DNA from: Cytidiella melzeri
Lineage: Eukaryota > Basidiomycota > Agaricomycetes > Polyporales > Irpicaceae
Direction of reading: 5' to 3'
Assembly: GCA_022592445.1 (NCBI GenBank)
Contig: JABYQR010000254.1
Span: forward strand, 1 to 64,000
DNA length: 64,000 nucleotides
Shown: positions 45,399 through 56,187 of the stretch, piece by piece
How positions within the stretch are numbered: the stretch's first letter is position 1
Layout: each line of letters begins with the position of its first letter
The notes under the pieces: model-generated
The model's database searches: none
Seen by the model: only the letters and a program-made list of their open reading frames with translations
Told to the model about the DNA's origin: nothing
Translations under genes and position numbers: made by a program

Positions 45399-46266
45399 TG
45401 CACTGTATGTGTGGTCTAGAGTTGGGAGAGTGTGGGTGGTATGGAAAAAAAGCACAAGAGTGGTGAAGTGGAAGGATTTGAAAAACAAAACAAACCCAAA
45501 TAGTGGTTGTGCGCGTGACAGGCACCTAGCGCTGCGACAGCGCAGATTGCGTACAATGTATGAAAAAAGATTGAATAGTATCCACAGTTTTGAGCAAAGA
45601 GTTGTGCGCTTGCAGTGTTGCAGGACTTTTTTGCTGCTACTGTAGATTTTCCCTATCAGGGCCTGACCGGTGCGGCATCTTGTAGTTGACTACAAATTAA
45701 TCCTCCTGCCAACAACAAATTATTTGCTGTCAAAATAATGCAAAATAAGCACTGGATTATTTCATTCTGCCAGGGGATTGGAAAATAATGCGCCCACGTA
45801 ATGCGGCGCCAATCAGGCCAAGCCGGACTCCCTACCAACACTTTTCAATTAAACATTTACATAAGCATTTCTTGCACCCTAGCAGTCTCGATTGAAATGT
45901 AGTGTTGGGTTCAGTTGCTGATGACAGCCTGTGTAAGCTGGGTTTTGTAGAGTTGTGGTAATATTCTCTGTAGCTCTCCACTTATATAATGTACTTGTAA
46001 CTGAGTGAAAAGCAATTTATATTTGTGTACAGCTACAGGAGTATCAGTACATGTATGCTGTATTCTACAAAGAGTATTCAGTCATTGTGGCGTTGGCTGC
46101 GTTGACCAAGGGCTCTGTCCCTGGATCCCCCCTCTCTTTCTGTTGCCAAAAGCTGAGAAAGCACGCAATTCAAGCTCCGGATTGCACAACATATAGAGTT
46201 CTACACTCACCGTGTGTAACTACCAGGCCTATGCTAATTGGGTGTGGCGCAATTGAGAATGTTGTT
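45399..46266. other. Unassigned stretch
   Basis: No gene recognised. Plus-strand frames at 46005-46269 have no known motif. Probably the 5' flank of the transposase fragment plus unrelated sequence. Confidence 0.4.
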
Positions 46267-46810
46267 TAACAAAGTGGAATATGTGTGCGAGGCGTAGAGG
46301 CTGTTAAGCTTCGAAGATGAGTCTTATTATTCTTGCTGCTTCAGCAGCTCTGCTTATATACATGTCTGTATCTACTTATGTAAGCAACTACTATACATGT
46401 CTACTTCAGCTATTCTACTGTATTACTAAGTGCATGACTCATTGTATGACTAGGCTCAGCACTTGTACCAGAGGTGTACATAATGAGTAAATGACTCATG
46501 CTAGTACTTGTCCTCAGACGTATGCTTTAGGCATCTTTTGGAGTTGTACTACGTGCTTTCCATGTCATTTCCTATGCTACTAGAACACAGGCGTACATAT
46601 ATGTGCAGTATCCTTATAGTGCTATACTACTTAGTCTACACAACCCATATCTGTACGTCTCAGCTAATGTGATGGTTACTACTGGAGTTTCCATATACGG
46701 CTGCATAATTCCCTTATCAAGACTGTGGGAACTCTGCTACCTTAAAGCATCCTTGTAATAAGGCGTGGGAAACTACATATCATATCATTTTATATTATAT
46801 AGTTTTAACA
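46267..46810 (-). repeat. Solo LTR, family S, copy 2
   Basis: 544 bp, inverted relative to 3048-3596 and highly similar. Flanked by perfect 5-bp duplications TTGTT (46262-46266 and 46811-46815). The independent duplication confirms both termini of the family. Confidence 0.8.
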
Positions 46811-46815
46811 TTGTT

Positions 46816-47423
46816 GTTGCCAATAGTTGTGTTGATGGTGGTTCGAGAGCAAAAAAGACAGGCTGTATTGTCAGCCAAGGACGAGTGAGCCAGGACGCAA
46901 TCGGCTTTCTACTTTGGGTGCCAATTGTAAATGCCCCAAAATGTACATACACTAATCGAGCTCCGTTTGAATCAAACAGTGCCAGTCTTAGTTTCGGCCA
47001 AAGCCTTGTTTGAACTTTGAATTAGACTCACACACTTGTTCACAAACATGTGTTTTGTTTTTGCTTTTAGTTTCCTAACATTACAGTGAGAAAGTTTATG
47101 GGTCAGCAGTGAGTGAAAATTTTCATTTTCCTCACACACAGAGAACACACCTATATATTCGTCAGGCGGGCGGTGTTGTTTGTCAATGTAGACAATTGAT
47201 CACATTCCCATTTTTTTATTCCTATTTTCCTATTTTCTTTTCCTTTTTTTTTGAGTCGGGTAGTCAATCACACTACGTCGTTACCTCCACCTTTATCACC
47301 CTCTACAGTGTTAGGACCCGGACCTCTGCACCCCCCCCCCACCCTTGCAAAATTGACCTCTAAGAACGCTTGTCTCAACCAATTCTGCCAATTCCTTTTT
47401 GCATGTGCAGAATGTGTTGTTTT
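46816..47423. other. Unassigned stretch
   Basis: No gene recognised. T-rich tract 47206-47254 and a C run at 47330-47341. Confidence 0.4.
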
Positions 47424-48102
47424 TGCAGGGTTTTGATGCGCGCACGGGAGGGGGCTCGAAAATAAGGGAACACAATGTTATTAGATAGCTACGCAAATAC
47501 AAGGGTTTTATAGTATTTTTAGAGAAATGGATAAGTCAAAAAGAGAATATCGAGACGAGTAATGCACGCGGAATGACGAAGGCAGGCGGCGGAAACAAAC
47601 GGATATAAACAAAAATCAGGCGGAAAACTTAAAATAACAACAGAATGTGTTAGAGTGGATTGGATGATAGGGGCTAGGAATGTGTACACAAAACCCCCAG
47701 TCCTACTGCCCAGCGTGACACTTGCCATATATCTGGGCTGTCACAGTCCACAATAACCGGCGCTGGCTGCGGTAAACAACAACGAACCTGCCCAGCATCG
47801 GTCGAGCGCTACTATGATGAAGCTGAATTTATTGCGTTTAGTAAACGCAAAGCAAGCACATTTCCCACCCAACTGATAATTATTGTTGTTATTTTAGGTT
47901 TTCCGCCTGATTTCTGTTTGTATCCGTTTGTTCCCGCCGCCCACCTTCGTCATTCCGCGCGGATTACTCGTTTCGATATTCCTTTTTCATCCTATCCGTT
48001 TTACTAAAATAATATAAAAACCATGTATTTGCGTAGCTATCTAATAACATTGTGTTCACTTATTTTCGAGCCCCCCTCCCGTGCGCGCATCAAAACCCTG
48101 CA
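47424..48102. mobile_element. Foldback (long-TIR) element, non-autonomous
   Basis: About 215-bp inverted repeats, 47424 to about 47640 and about 47882-48102, start TGCAGGGTTTTGATGCGCGC and stay roughly 90% similar by eye (shared GAACACAATGTTATTAGATA and GCTACGCAAATAC). The centre (~240 bp) is unique and carries no ORF. TTT flanks both ends (47421-47423, 48103-48105), a possible 3-bp duplication in T-rich context. RNA from it would form a long hairpin. Confidence 0.75.
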
Positions 48103-48257
48103 TTTACAACAATTATAAATGCCTCCAATGTAGTAAGTAAGTATATAATATAATAGACCTTTGTTCATGGTTCATGAGAAAACTGGGAATTATGTTATGT
48201 ACTTTTTGTATGATCATCGAAGGCCGTCATCAAAGTTTTTTCCACTGCCGCTATAAT

Positions 48258-49924
48258 AGGGTCGCTCAGAGTTGGCGCAGCCGCGCAGCGCGCAGCTCGC
48301 AGCTCAGGCGTCTACCACCCTAAAGAGGAAGGTGATGTAAGCAGTCACAATCCGTCACGGTCGCATTTGCGGTCGTCGCGGTTGTGTTTCCGCTCAGGCT
48401 TCGAGTGTATAGTGTACCCAACAGGTCGTATAGTTCAGATGTAGATATCTTAAATGCCCAACTTTGATCTATTATAACGCTTTGAAAGCTACCAGCTCGT
48501 CAACCAACTGCTGTTGTTTGTTGTTGTTTTCTGCAAGGATTAACGCTTCTTGAACCTCTCCAACATCTGCCACTTCTTCTTGTCCTGCAAGTGCACCAAT
48601 AAACCTATCTATGTTTTCGCCGCCTTCGATGTCGATGCAAAGATTATGTAGAATGATTGTAATCGTGATCCAGCGGCAAGCTTGCAGATGCTCGTGGTTG
48701 TTGCGGATTGGGACTCGAAGACCTCTCAAGCACTGCCAGCGACCTTTCAGAGCGCCCATACAGTGCTCTGACCAGACACGAAACCCTGCAACAATGGTGT
48801 CAAAGAGCTTGTTGTGTGGATGAAGAGATGCAGGTTTCTTGTGAACAGGAATTGTCCTCTCATTGCAGGAATATGCTGAGTTGGTCCAAGCAAACTCGCC
48901 TTCTTCGAAGAACCAGTCTGGGTACTTCGCAGCTGCAGTATGCTCAAAGGCACTTGCATCGTGTGCTGAACCAACAAGACCGTGCGAGTAATCCACAATT
49001 CGCAATGAACTTGGAATGTTTCCAATCTGAAGAAACAAAAATGAAAATGCTGAATATTACTATGATCTAACACGTACCTGAACATTAAGTCCATAGTTAC
49101 ACTTCCGAGTGTAGTACGCATCGCCATTCTGAGCTGGCTTTGAGCTGAGAACTACAATTGTGCCATCATACATTACCCAACCATTACGCCAGGTTCCGCG
49201 AAAGCCTAAGTGCTCATCCATCCACTTCTTCTCCTTCTCCTTCTCGCCAGGTGTCAGCCTTCGCACAAAGAGATCGTGAAGAGACTCAATGGCCTCAAAG
49301 CAACGTTGCGTATACGCCACTACTGAACCCTCTGAAATTCCTGCCACTCTCGCAATATCCTCCAACGACGCTCCATTGCCATACCGCCCTAAGCGATAAA
49401 GCGTAACAGCTAGCTGCTGCTCGACAGGTGCCTGCGGATTGTTTGACTGGTTGGTGAAAACAGGATGATCATCGATTAAGTTCAGAAGTGTCTGGAAAAC
49501 CTCTGGAGACACGCGAAGCATGTTCTGGAAGTGATCATGGGTGTGAGGACTTTGAGCATACTCCCATGCAAGGTGCAAGTTTGGGACCTTGAGGACAGGA
49601 GGTCGTGCACGAAGATAGCGTGCTTGCATGATGCCAGCAAGAATGCCAACATCAACCTGAAGCTGCATGAGAGCTTCTTCAAGGTTATCAGAAGGATCAA
49701 TGATATCTCGAAGCAGCATGCTTCAAAGATATGCTCGAGTGAGCTCTGTGCGATAGGGAATGTAGGGCATCGAGAAAAGCAGGTCAAAGAAGCATCAATT
49801 ACGGTCGCGCTCGTCTGCGTTACATCTCCGTGACTACCTAATCCGGTAAGCGCCCGTCGGACCGGTCCCATAGCCGGCGCTGCGAACTGCGAGCTGCGCG
49901 GCTGCGCCAACTCTGAGCGACCCT
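48258..49924 (-). mobile_element. Complete PIF/Harbinger-type DNA transposon
   Basis: 1667 bp. Perfect 31-bp terminal inverted repeats (48258-48288 and 49894-49924; they start AGGGTCGCTCAGAGTTGGCG), continuing imperfectly for another ~14 bp. Flanking 3-bp duplication AAT (48255-48257 and 49925-49927), as expected for the superfamily. It encloses one two-exon transposase gene. The second Harbinger protein (Myb/SANT-like) is absent, so mobility may depend on another copy. Confidence 0.88.
48472..49719 (-). CDS. PIF/Harbinger transposase (DDE_Tnp_4), two exons
   Basis: Exon 1 49719-49078, intron 49077-49027 (GTACGT...TTCAG), exon 2 49026-48472; joins in phase at YGLNVQ/IGNIPSS to give about 398 residues. 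The N-terminal helical part ends in an HTH-like region (LEDIARVAGISEGSVVAYTQ, residues ~115-135). The DDE domain has MYDGTIVVL (first Asp, ~194), LRIVDYSHGLVGSAHDASAF (second Asp block, ~222-242), FAWTNSAY, and SEHCMGALKGRWQCLRGLR (Glu block, ~290-308), followed by RWITITIILHNLCID. The usual WTDSAY Asp is Asn here; whether that residue is catalytic or only conserved I cannot settle. The start is the first ATG of the open frame. No frameshifts. Confidence 0.85.
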
Positions 49925-49927
49925 AAT

Positions 49928-50016
49928 AGCCAAACCGACGACGCACTGGCAGTTGTACATATTTCTATAACAGCCTGAGCAACACCTTCGAGTATAGTCT
50001 GGCAGCCAGTCGCATT

Positions 50017-50051
<35 letters not shown>

Positions 50052-50167
50052 ATAGAGTACTAGTACTGGGTACAGAAAAAATCTGTCAGGTTTTTTTTGG
50101 TTTGGTGCGCAAAATGCCACCTCTCACAGCTGCGCAGAGGACCCGCCGGGGGGTTGGGCAGAACACT
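49928..50167. other. Spacer with a 28-bp T tract
   Basis: A run of T from 50019 to 50046; no gene. Confidence 0.5.
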
Positions 50168-50872
50168 AGTACTACTATGGGTTAGGGGGTGTTCGTAAGA
50201 CTTCGGCGCTCAGCACATTGCGCTGGGAACACTCAACAAAATTTGTTTAAAAGTACATAAACCTGTGCGTGTGCATCTTGAAGATAAACCGTAATTTATT
50301 CAAGCGTTTTGAAGAGGAAGAGCGAGCTGCGGCAGGATGCCGGCGAGGGATACAAAAGAGAGGGAGTGTTCGTAAAAACGTCACGGTTGGTCACACCGGC
50401 ATCAGTCGGCAAATTTTCACTCTGACGCCAGACACAACGCGCAAACGCGCCGTTGCGACGAGGCTACAATATGCGTCCTGGCGGAGTTTGAACCGTGCTT
50501 GGTCTCAAAGTCACGCAAGTCTCGACAATGCTCGTAAACACTACTTTACGCATCTACTCAGACATATCGGGCTGCTGGAGCAGGTTGCATGGCAATATTT
50601 GTTACTATGCTCCCGCGAGACGGATTCAGAATATGCACTAGATCACCCCGAATCTCTCCCCATCAGTCCAAGTAGAGTGCAGAAACCCACCGCTTCGTCT
50701 CTAACGACCTCACACCTCATGTTTAAAATATATTTTTTACACCAAAAGAATTCTATAGTAGTCCTCTATTGCTCACAGCAGACTTGTAATATTTGGAGGT
50801 GCGGAATTATCGAACGTGGTAGTGTTCGTAAAAACAGGCGTTTACGAACACCCCCTAACCCATAGTAGTACT
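50168..50872. mobile_element. 705-bp TIR element (MITE-like)
   Basis: Inverted termini of about 31 bp, identical at 50168-50198 and 50842-50872 (AGTACTACTATGGGTTAGGG ...). GTGTTCGTAAAAAC also recurs internally at about 50367 and 50822. One frame (50269-50865) is open for 198 codons but runs into the right TIR and shows no transposase motif; I consider it accidental or an unknown cargo frame. Target duplication unclear because the ends are themselves palindromic (GTAC/TA). Confidence 0.65.
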
Positions 50873-51382
50873 GTAAACGTCCGGACGTTCCGTTCTCACT
50901 CAATAATCCAACCCACAACCCCTAACTTTCCGCGCCGTTGCTGCTGCCACACACACTCCCAACAAAACAAAACAAAACAAAACTTCGCATCTTCCCATTT
51001 GTTTTGTTTTTGTGCACCCCTGCACCCCTGCACCCCCCAAGACTCCAAGTGCTCAACCCAAACGACGATCAGAACACGAACACGAACACGAACACCAAAA
51101 ACAAACACGAACACCGAATACCAATGAGAGCAATAGAGATCGAGATAAGAGCCACACTAAATAATATCATACACAAAGAAACAGAAAAACATAAAAACGC
51201 ATTCAGGTCTACGAGTTGACGAGCGGACGAGCGGACGAGTTGACGGGCAGCAGCAGCAGAAGATTCACAGAAGTGAAAAGTGAGAAAAGAAAAAGAGAAA
51301 GAGAGAAAAGGATAACCCAAGGACTAGCTACAGGCTTCAAGAAAAAAAAACCGAACGCACAAAAAAAAAGCAAAATCGTCCC
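50873..51382. other. 3' flank of the GATA gene
   Basis: Contains AAAAC repeats (50960-50983), a GAACAC repeat (51069-51098) and an A/G-rich tract to about 51370. No gene seen; the minus-strand 3' UTR of the GATA gene should lie here. Confidence 0.5.
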
Positions 51383-53631
51383 TCACGCACCACCCCCCCT
51401 CGACCACCCAAACCCACCCGAACCCGAAGCAGCCGAACTCGAAACGGGCGGAGTCCTCTGCCTCTTCTTCCCATCCAAATCTGAATCCCCCGGGCCAGGC
51501 GACAACGGTCTCTTCAACAAACTCCCCTTTCCTCCACTCCCATTCCCATTCCCTCCACTCCCTCCACTCCCGTTCGTCTTGGTGGTTGTGGTTGTGGTGG
51601 TTGTTGTTGTTGTTGCCTCCCGTGTGTTCACGTTCAACAAGTTCCCAATTGTGCTGCTGCTGTTGTTGTTGTTGTTGTTGTTATCCGCTCTGTCGGCGTT
51701 CCCGTTCGTACCAATTGCAGGTGCAGAAGTAGAAGTAGCAGAAGCAGAAGCAGAAGCAGAAGAAGACGAGGAAGAAGAGGTAGAGGTAGAAGAAGAGATG
51801 CCGTTCGGAGCCTCACCAGGAGGTACGTACTGCTGTGCCGGAGGAGCAGGAACACCAACACCATGATGAGGAACACCAACACCATGATGAGGAGGAGCAT
51901 GATGAGAATCCTGCCTTCCAACCATCAACGGCGCGATACTCGGATGGTCATAATGATGCGGAGGCAAATGCTGTTGTTGCTGTTGTTGCTGTTGTTGGTT
52001 CGCAGGTTGTTGGTGTTGTGGTTGGAGCATAGGCGCAAGCCTCGTCGTCGTCGAAGAAGAAGAAGGAGGAGGAGGGGGAGGAGAGCGAGAAGATTTGAAG
52101 GTGGTAGTGACGATGGGTCCACGTTTGTGCGGGAACTGTTCGGGACGGGGTCGGGAGTGTGTTCGTTCGAAGAGTCCGCATTTGTTGCACAGCTGTGTCA
52201 TTAGAAAGAAAGAAAAAAACCACGGCATTGTTGGAGTTAGCAAAAGTTGTTGTTGTGAACGAGCGAGCGAGAACAATAACAATGAACAATAAAAAGGACG
52301 ATCGGACTCGGACGTGGAATCTGAGATTGGGTGTGTGATGTCGTTGATGGTGATGGATGACAATGATCTTTTTTTGATCGCCATACACCCACAAGGACAA
52401 GCAAATCAAAGCAAAAAACGGAGGAGAACTCACCACTTTCCCAGGAGTAAGACTAGACCTCCTCCAAGTACTCGTATCCGTCGTATTGCAATTAAAACAT
52501 TTCCTCCGGACCCTGTCGTTCAACTTTGTAGCCGCGTCGTTCGTGTACACCAAAAACCCAGGTTGCTGCTGTTGCTGCTGTTGCTCCGAAGAACGATCGC
52601 CGAAAAGCATTTGCACCGACGAAGAGGAGGAAGAGGTATAATAAGGATGAGAGTCAGCGGATACGGATACGTATGTCGGCCGGAGGGGGGTTCGATCGAG
52701 GGAGGAGGAGGAGAGATGTGAAGGATGATGATGTGGATGGGGATGATGTGGATGAGCGGGGGAGGAACCTACCGGTGGTGGACCGTGACCGTAGTGAGAA
52801 GGAGGAGGAGGGTACTGTTGAGGTGGACCTCCTCCTCCTGATGATGATGATGGGGTGGTGTGGGGATGGTTGTTGGTGTTGGTGGGGTCGGATGCGGGGT
52901 ATCGTGCGTGGGGAGGGTATCCGTAGGAGGAGTGCATACCGGGTCCGTTTGGGGGTGGGTAGTATTGTTGTTGTTGCTGAGAGAGACAGAGGTGAGGTGA
53001 GGAAAAGAGATTGGACAGAGAGAGAGAGGGAGAGAGAAACGTACGGGGGGAGAGGGCGACGGTGCGGCAGGGTTGTTGGTGTTGTCGACGGACTGTGTCG
53101 AGGAATTATGTAGTGTGGCGATGGGCGGTGGTGATGGGTGGGAAGAGGCCGGATGCTGATCGTACGGGCGGTCGTCTGGTCTGTAGAGTAGGTGCCCAAA
53201 CGGAATGTCAGATGGAGACCCCGCTGGACGGAGAGAAGAAAGAAGTATGATAATGTAGAGGAGAGATGAAGATGGCGATGGATGATGATGATGATGATGA
53301 GAGAAAAAGAGTGGGCTCACCTCAGGGACGCAGACCTATCTTGAGAGTCGACTCGGTGAGGCATCGAGTGATGTTGGTGGGGGTGATGATGATGGTGGTT
53401 GTGATGGTTTGGTGGAGGGTATCTGGGTTGAAATACTGCTGCGGTGAACCCTGAAGGCTGTTGCTGTGCGGGAAGGAAAGATTGAATCAGTTTTGACGGA
53501 GATGGAAGACGGAAATGGCGTACCCAACGGTTCTCGAGGGCGTACGGACTGGGATGGTAGGTCAAGGGGACGTGGGACGGCGATGTGTCTGTGCGAGGGT
53601 CACCAGCTGGACCGCTGAGCTGAGGGTCGAT
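51383..53631 (-). CDS. GATA-type zinc-finger transcription factor
   Basis: DNA-binding regulator, presumably nuclear. The finger is split by an intron: CFNCNTTDTSTWRRSS (52480-52434 side), intron 52433-52193 (GTGAGT...ACAG), then LCNKCGLFERTHSRPRP. Spacing is CX2CX19CX2C, slightly longer than the common CX2CX17-18CX2C. Upstream exons read leftwards: about 53631-53524, 53463-53321, about 53228-53045, 52976-52434; they encode His/Pro/Ser-rich sequence and a QQQQYYPPP start. The last exon, 52192-51383, is low complexity (polyQ, polyS/A, polyN, polyT, Gly-rich) with a basic GKKRQR near the end. The join between the second and third listed exons does not keep frame by simple GT-AG splicing, so one boundary is off or a base is missing. 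No start codon assigned; the 5' end may extend to about 53950. The regulated pathway cannot be told from sequence. Confidence 0.75.
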
Positions 53632-55910
53632 CTGGTGTTGGTGTTTTTTGTGTGTGTCGAGGGGAGGAGAGGAAGGGGGGGAGGGTTGAGGAGACCTTGT
53701 TGTATTTGATGGGAGGAGGGAAATGAATGAGCGGGAAGAACGGTGATTGTGGAACGGACGTACATCGTGTCAAGAGAGTTCTTTGGGCTGCGATGGTGTT
53801 TTTGGTTATTGAGAAACTGGTCACGAATCCATCATCAACTGATGCCTCGTTGTGGCCCGTGGGAGGGGGGGGGAGAACACACCTCACCTTGCCGTGTCGC
53901 CGCGTGCAGTGAGCTCGTCGTGAGACTGATGCAGTTGTACGCCGTGTTGTGCTCTCGAGTCTGAAGGAGCTGAAGAGCAGGGAACGAGGGGAAATCCAGT
54001 TTTTGATCGCACGTTGATTACAACTCTCACGCTCTTTTTCCCTTTTATTTTTCTAATTCTTTTTCTCCGTCGCCGGTCTCCGGTTCTCTCCGGGCATCAG
54101 GACTGGCGGGCGGCTCGGTGCCGAGAAGAAGGTGATGTGTTGGTGCCTCTGCCGTGTCGAGTGCTCTCACGCACTCTGCTCACCTTATCATCCCGACCCT
54201 GACCCTCTCCCTCTCCCCTCCCCCTCGTCAATGTATTCGATCCAGAGATGCCAACAGAGTGATAAAATCTCGATGCAGATTTGAAACGGCGCGCGTTTTG
54301 TCCGACTTGCAGTGAGATTCGCCGGACGGTCGAGGTCGGAACGAGTTGAGCAGCGACGACGTGGAAGATGTCAGAATGAGCGGCAGCGTCGATTCGAGTT
54401 GGCAATGCATTGTGCTGGAAACGTATGCGGTTTTTTTCGACGGTCGCGTCGGAACTGCGTTTGCATGCGCCGATTGAACGTGTGTAAGATGCGAGATGTC
54501 TGTATCAAACTTTGTTCCAGCCAATGGGTGCGGTGTGGCCACAGTTGCAAACCATCTCTGCCGTCTGTTCCGTGCAATGCTACGGAACAGGTGTGTTAAT
54601 TGACATCCAACTCGTCGAATAAAATACTTGTTATCTGATCTGTACGTACGATGTGGCGTGCCTTCTTTGGTCGTGTGGCCATCGAGTGCACCCGTGTTTG
54701 TCTATCACCCGAACAGAACAACTCGTCACCTCCCACGCAGATCCCATTCCCACGTTACTTTGCCATCGATGGCGCATCATTCAACGACAGCATCTACTCA
54801 CACGACGACGACGGACGACTGCAGCAACCGACGATCCAATCGTGGCCACCGCATCACATCACGGGGCAACCTCCTCGGCTGATATCAATCCTCCACTTGC
54901 TGCGCGAGATGCCCACGCCGGAACTATACACCCCCCGCCCCCCCCTCTTCGCTCTGTACCGACATAGACCACCCCCAAACGTACACCGTGTCTACTGCCA
55001 ACGGAACTTTGGTCATTCGGGAAAATATACACGGTCTCACCCTACACCACCACCTACTTTTTATATTTTTTCTCATTCCCCTCCTTTCTCTGACTCGCTC
55101 GCTCGCTCTCCCAGCCTTCAACCACCTCCATCGATCGGCCGGTGCCTCCACTGTCTGTCTGTCTGTCTGTCTGTCTCTCAAATATCCACTACAGACTGAC
55201 TGTTGGCGCGTCAGTCACACACCGAACCTCCCCTACCCCTTACGAGGTCTGAGCAACGTCATGGGTATCAACTCAGTCGGTATCGATTTTCAATGGACAG
55301 CCGCGCGAGTTGCAGATTGTACAAAGGTTTAGTTTTTATTTGTCCGAGTTGCGGGTTTGGAAACGAATCTCTGAGATCTACACCCGTACCGCCAAAACAC
55401 AAGAACAAAAACACAAAAACCCCACGATTTCAAAGGACGTTGGTGGACTAAAACTAGTATGTTAGTTGTGCCTACATAAGCCTTTGTTATGTTCTCCTCC
55501 TCCTTATATACTCTATACTCTATGTCGCATTCTTTCTTTTTTTTTGGCTGGCTGAGTGTACATATGTAAACGCGCGGATTTGGTGTATGGTGTATAGCGT
55601 ATGGTGTTTGCCGTCGTCCGATCGTATCCGTGGTCACTCGTTCCAACATCCCCCAAAATGGTTGCGCAAGCAACCGAGCACGAACAGTAAGCGAGTCACC
55701 GTGCTAAAGAGGTAATGGATTCTTTTTTCTTTTCTAAAACAAAAAACTGCCGAGGTGGAGAATACGGAGGAATCGCGACAGAACTGAACATAATCGAACC
55801 CTCAAATGGTTTGAATTCTGAACACACACACACACAGAGAGAGAGAGGTTTCCACCTTTTTTTGGGCCATATAATGAACGTCAACGCCGACTCGGAAGGC
55901 CGCTAACAAA
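53632..55910. other. Upstream region of the GATA gene, no further gene recognised
   Basis: Possible 5' exon material at 53890-53960 (minus strand, QLHQSHDELTARGD followed by GTGAGG). The rest is pyrimidine-rich promoter-like sequence with a (CTGT)n microsatellite at 55151-55177 and a poly-T at 55530-55543. Open frames are Ser/Pro/Leu-rich translations of low-complexity DNA. Confidence 0.5.
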
Positions 55911-56056
55911 TAGTCTCGTACCCAGACCCTCAAGCAGACGTCGCCAGGGCTCCTTTCCTGATCAAGCTGCGGAGTTCGAAAAAGACAGTACACTCCGCAG
56001 GCTTGAGGGTCTGGTGTACTTCGCGGAGAGGGGTAGGGATCACTCCCACGTGACGT
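55911..56056 (+). repeat. Left terminal inverted region with nested hairpin
   Basis: Outer TAGTCTCG (55911-55918). Hairpin arms CCAGACCCTCAAGC (55922-55935) and GCTTGAGGGTCTGG (56001-56014) pair perfectly over 14 bp. A second inner pair, CTGCGGAG (55967-55974) with CTCCGCAG (55993-56000), is stacked on the outer one. TTCGAAAAAGA lies in the loop. The 47-bp inner TIR begins at 56010. Confidence 0.7.
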
Positions 56057-56187
56057 CGATAGAGCCCATCATCGAGCGCCTAGATAATTGCAACGTCCGC
56101 GCGACGAGCACTTTGTTTTTCCGTACCACCGCGAATCCATTTTTGTTCCTCCCTTCTGCCTGATACTCGTGCGATAATAGACTCAAC

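Noticed and set aside
50019..50046. T tract as the poly-A tail of a reverse-strand retroposon
   Set aside because: No coding or SINE-like sequence and no target duplication adjoin it.
50173..50192. GGGTTAGGG in the MITE ends and in LTR family X taken as telomeric repeat
   Set aside because: Single units only, no tandem TTAGGG array; coincidence within element termini.
55151..55177. (CTGT)n run as a regulatory site
   Set aside because: Plain microsatellite; nothing ties it to a gene.
54628..55199. Long open frames rich in Ser, Pro and His upstream of the candidate transposon
   Set aside because: Overlapping open frames in several phases over low-complexity pyrimidine-rich DNA, no motif, no consistent splice pattern; typical of promoter regions in such genomes.
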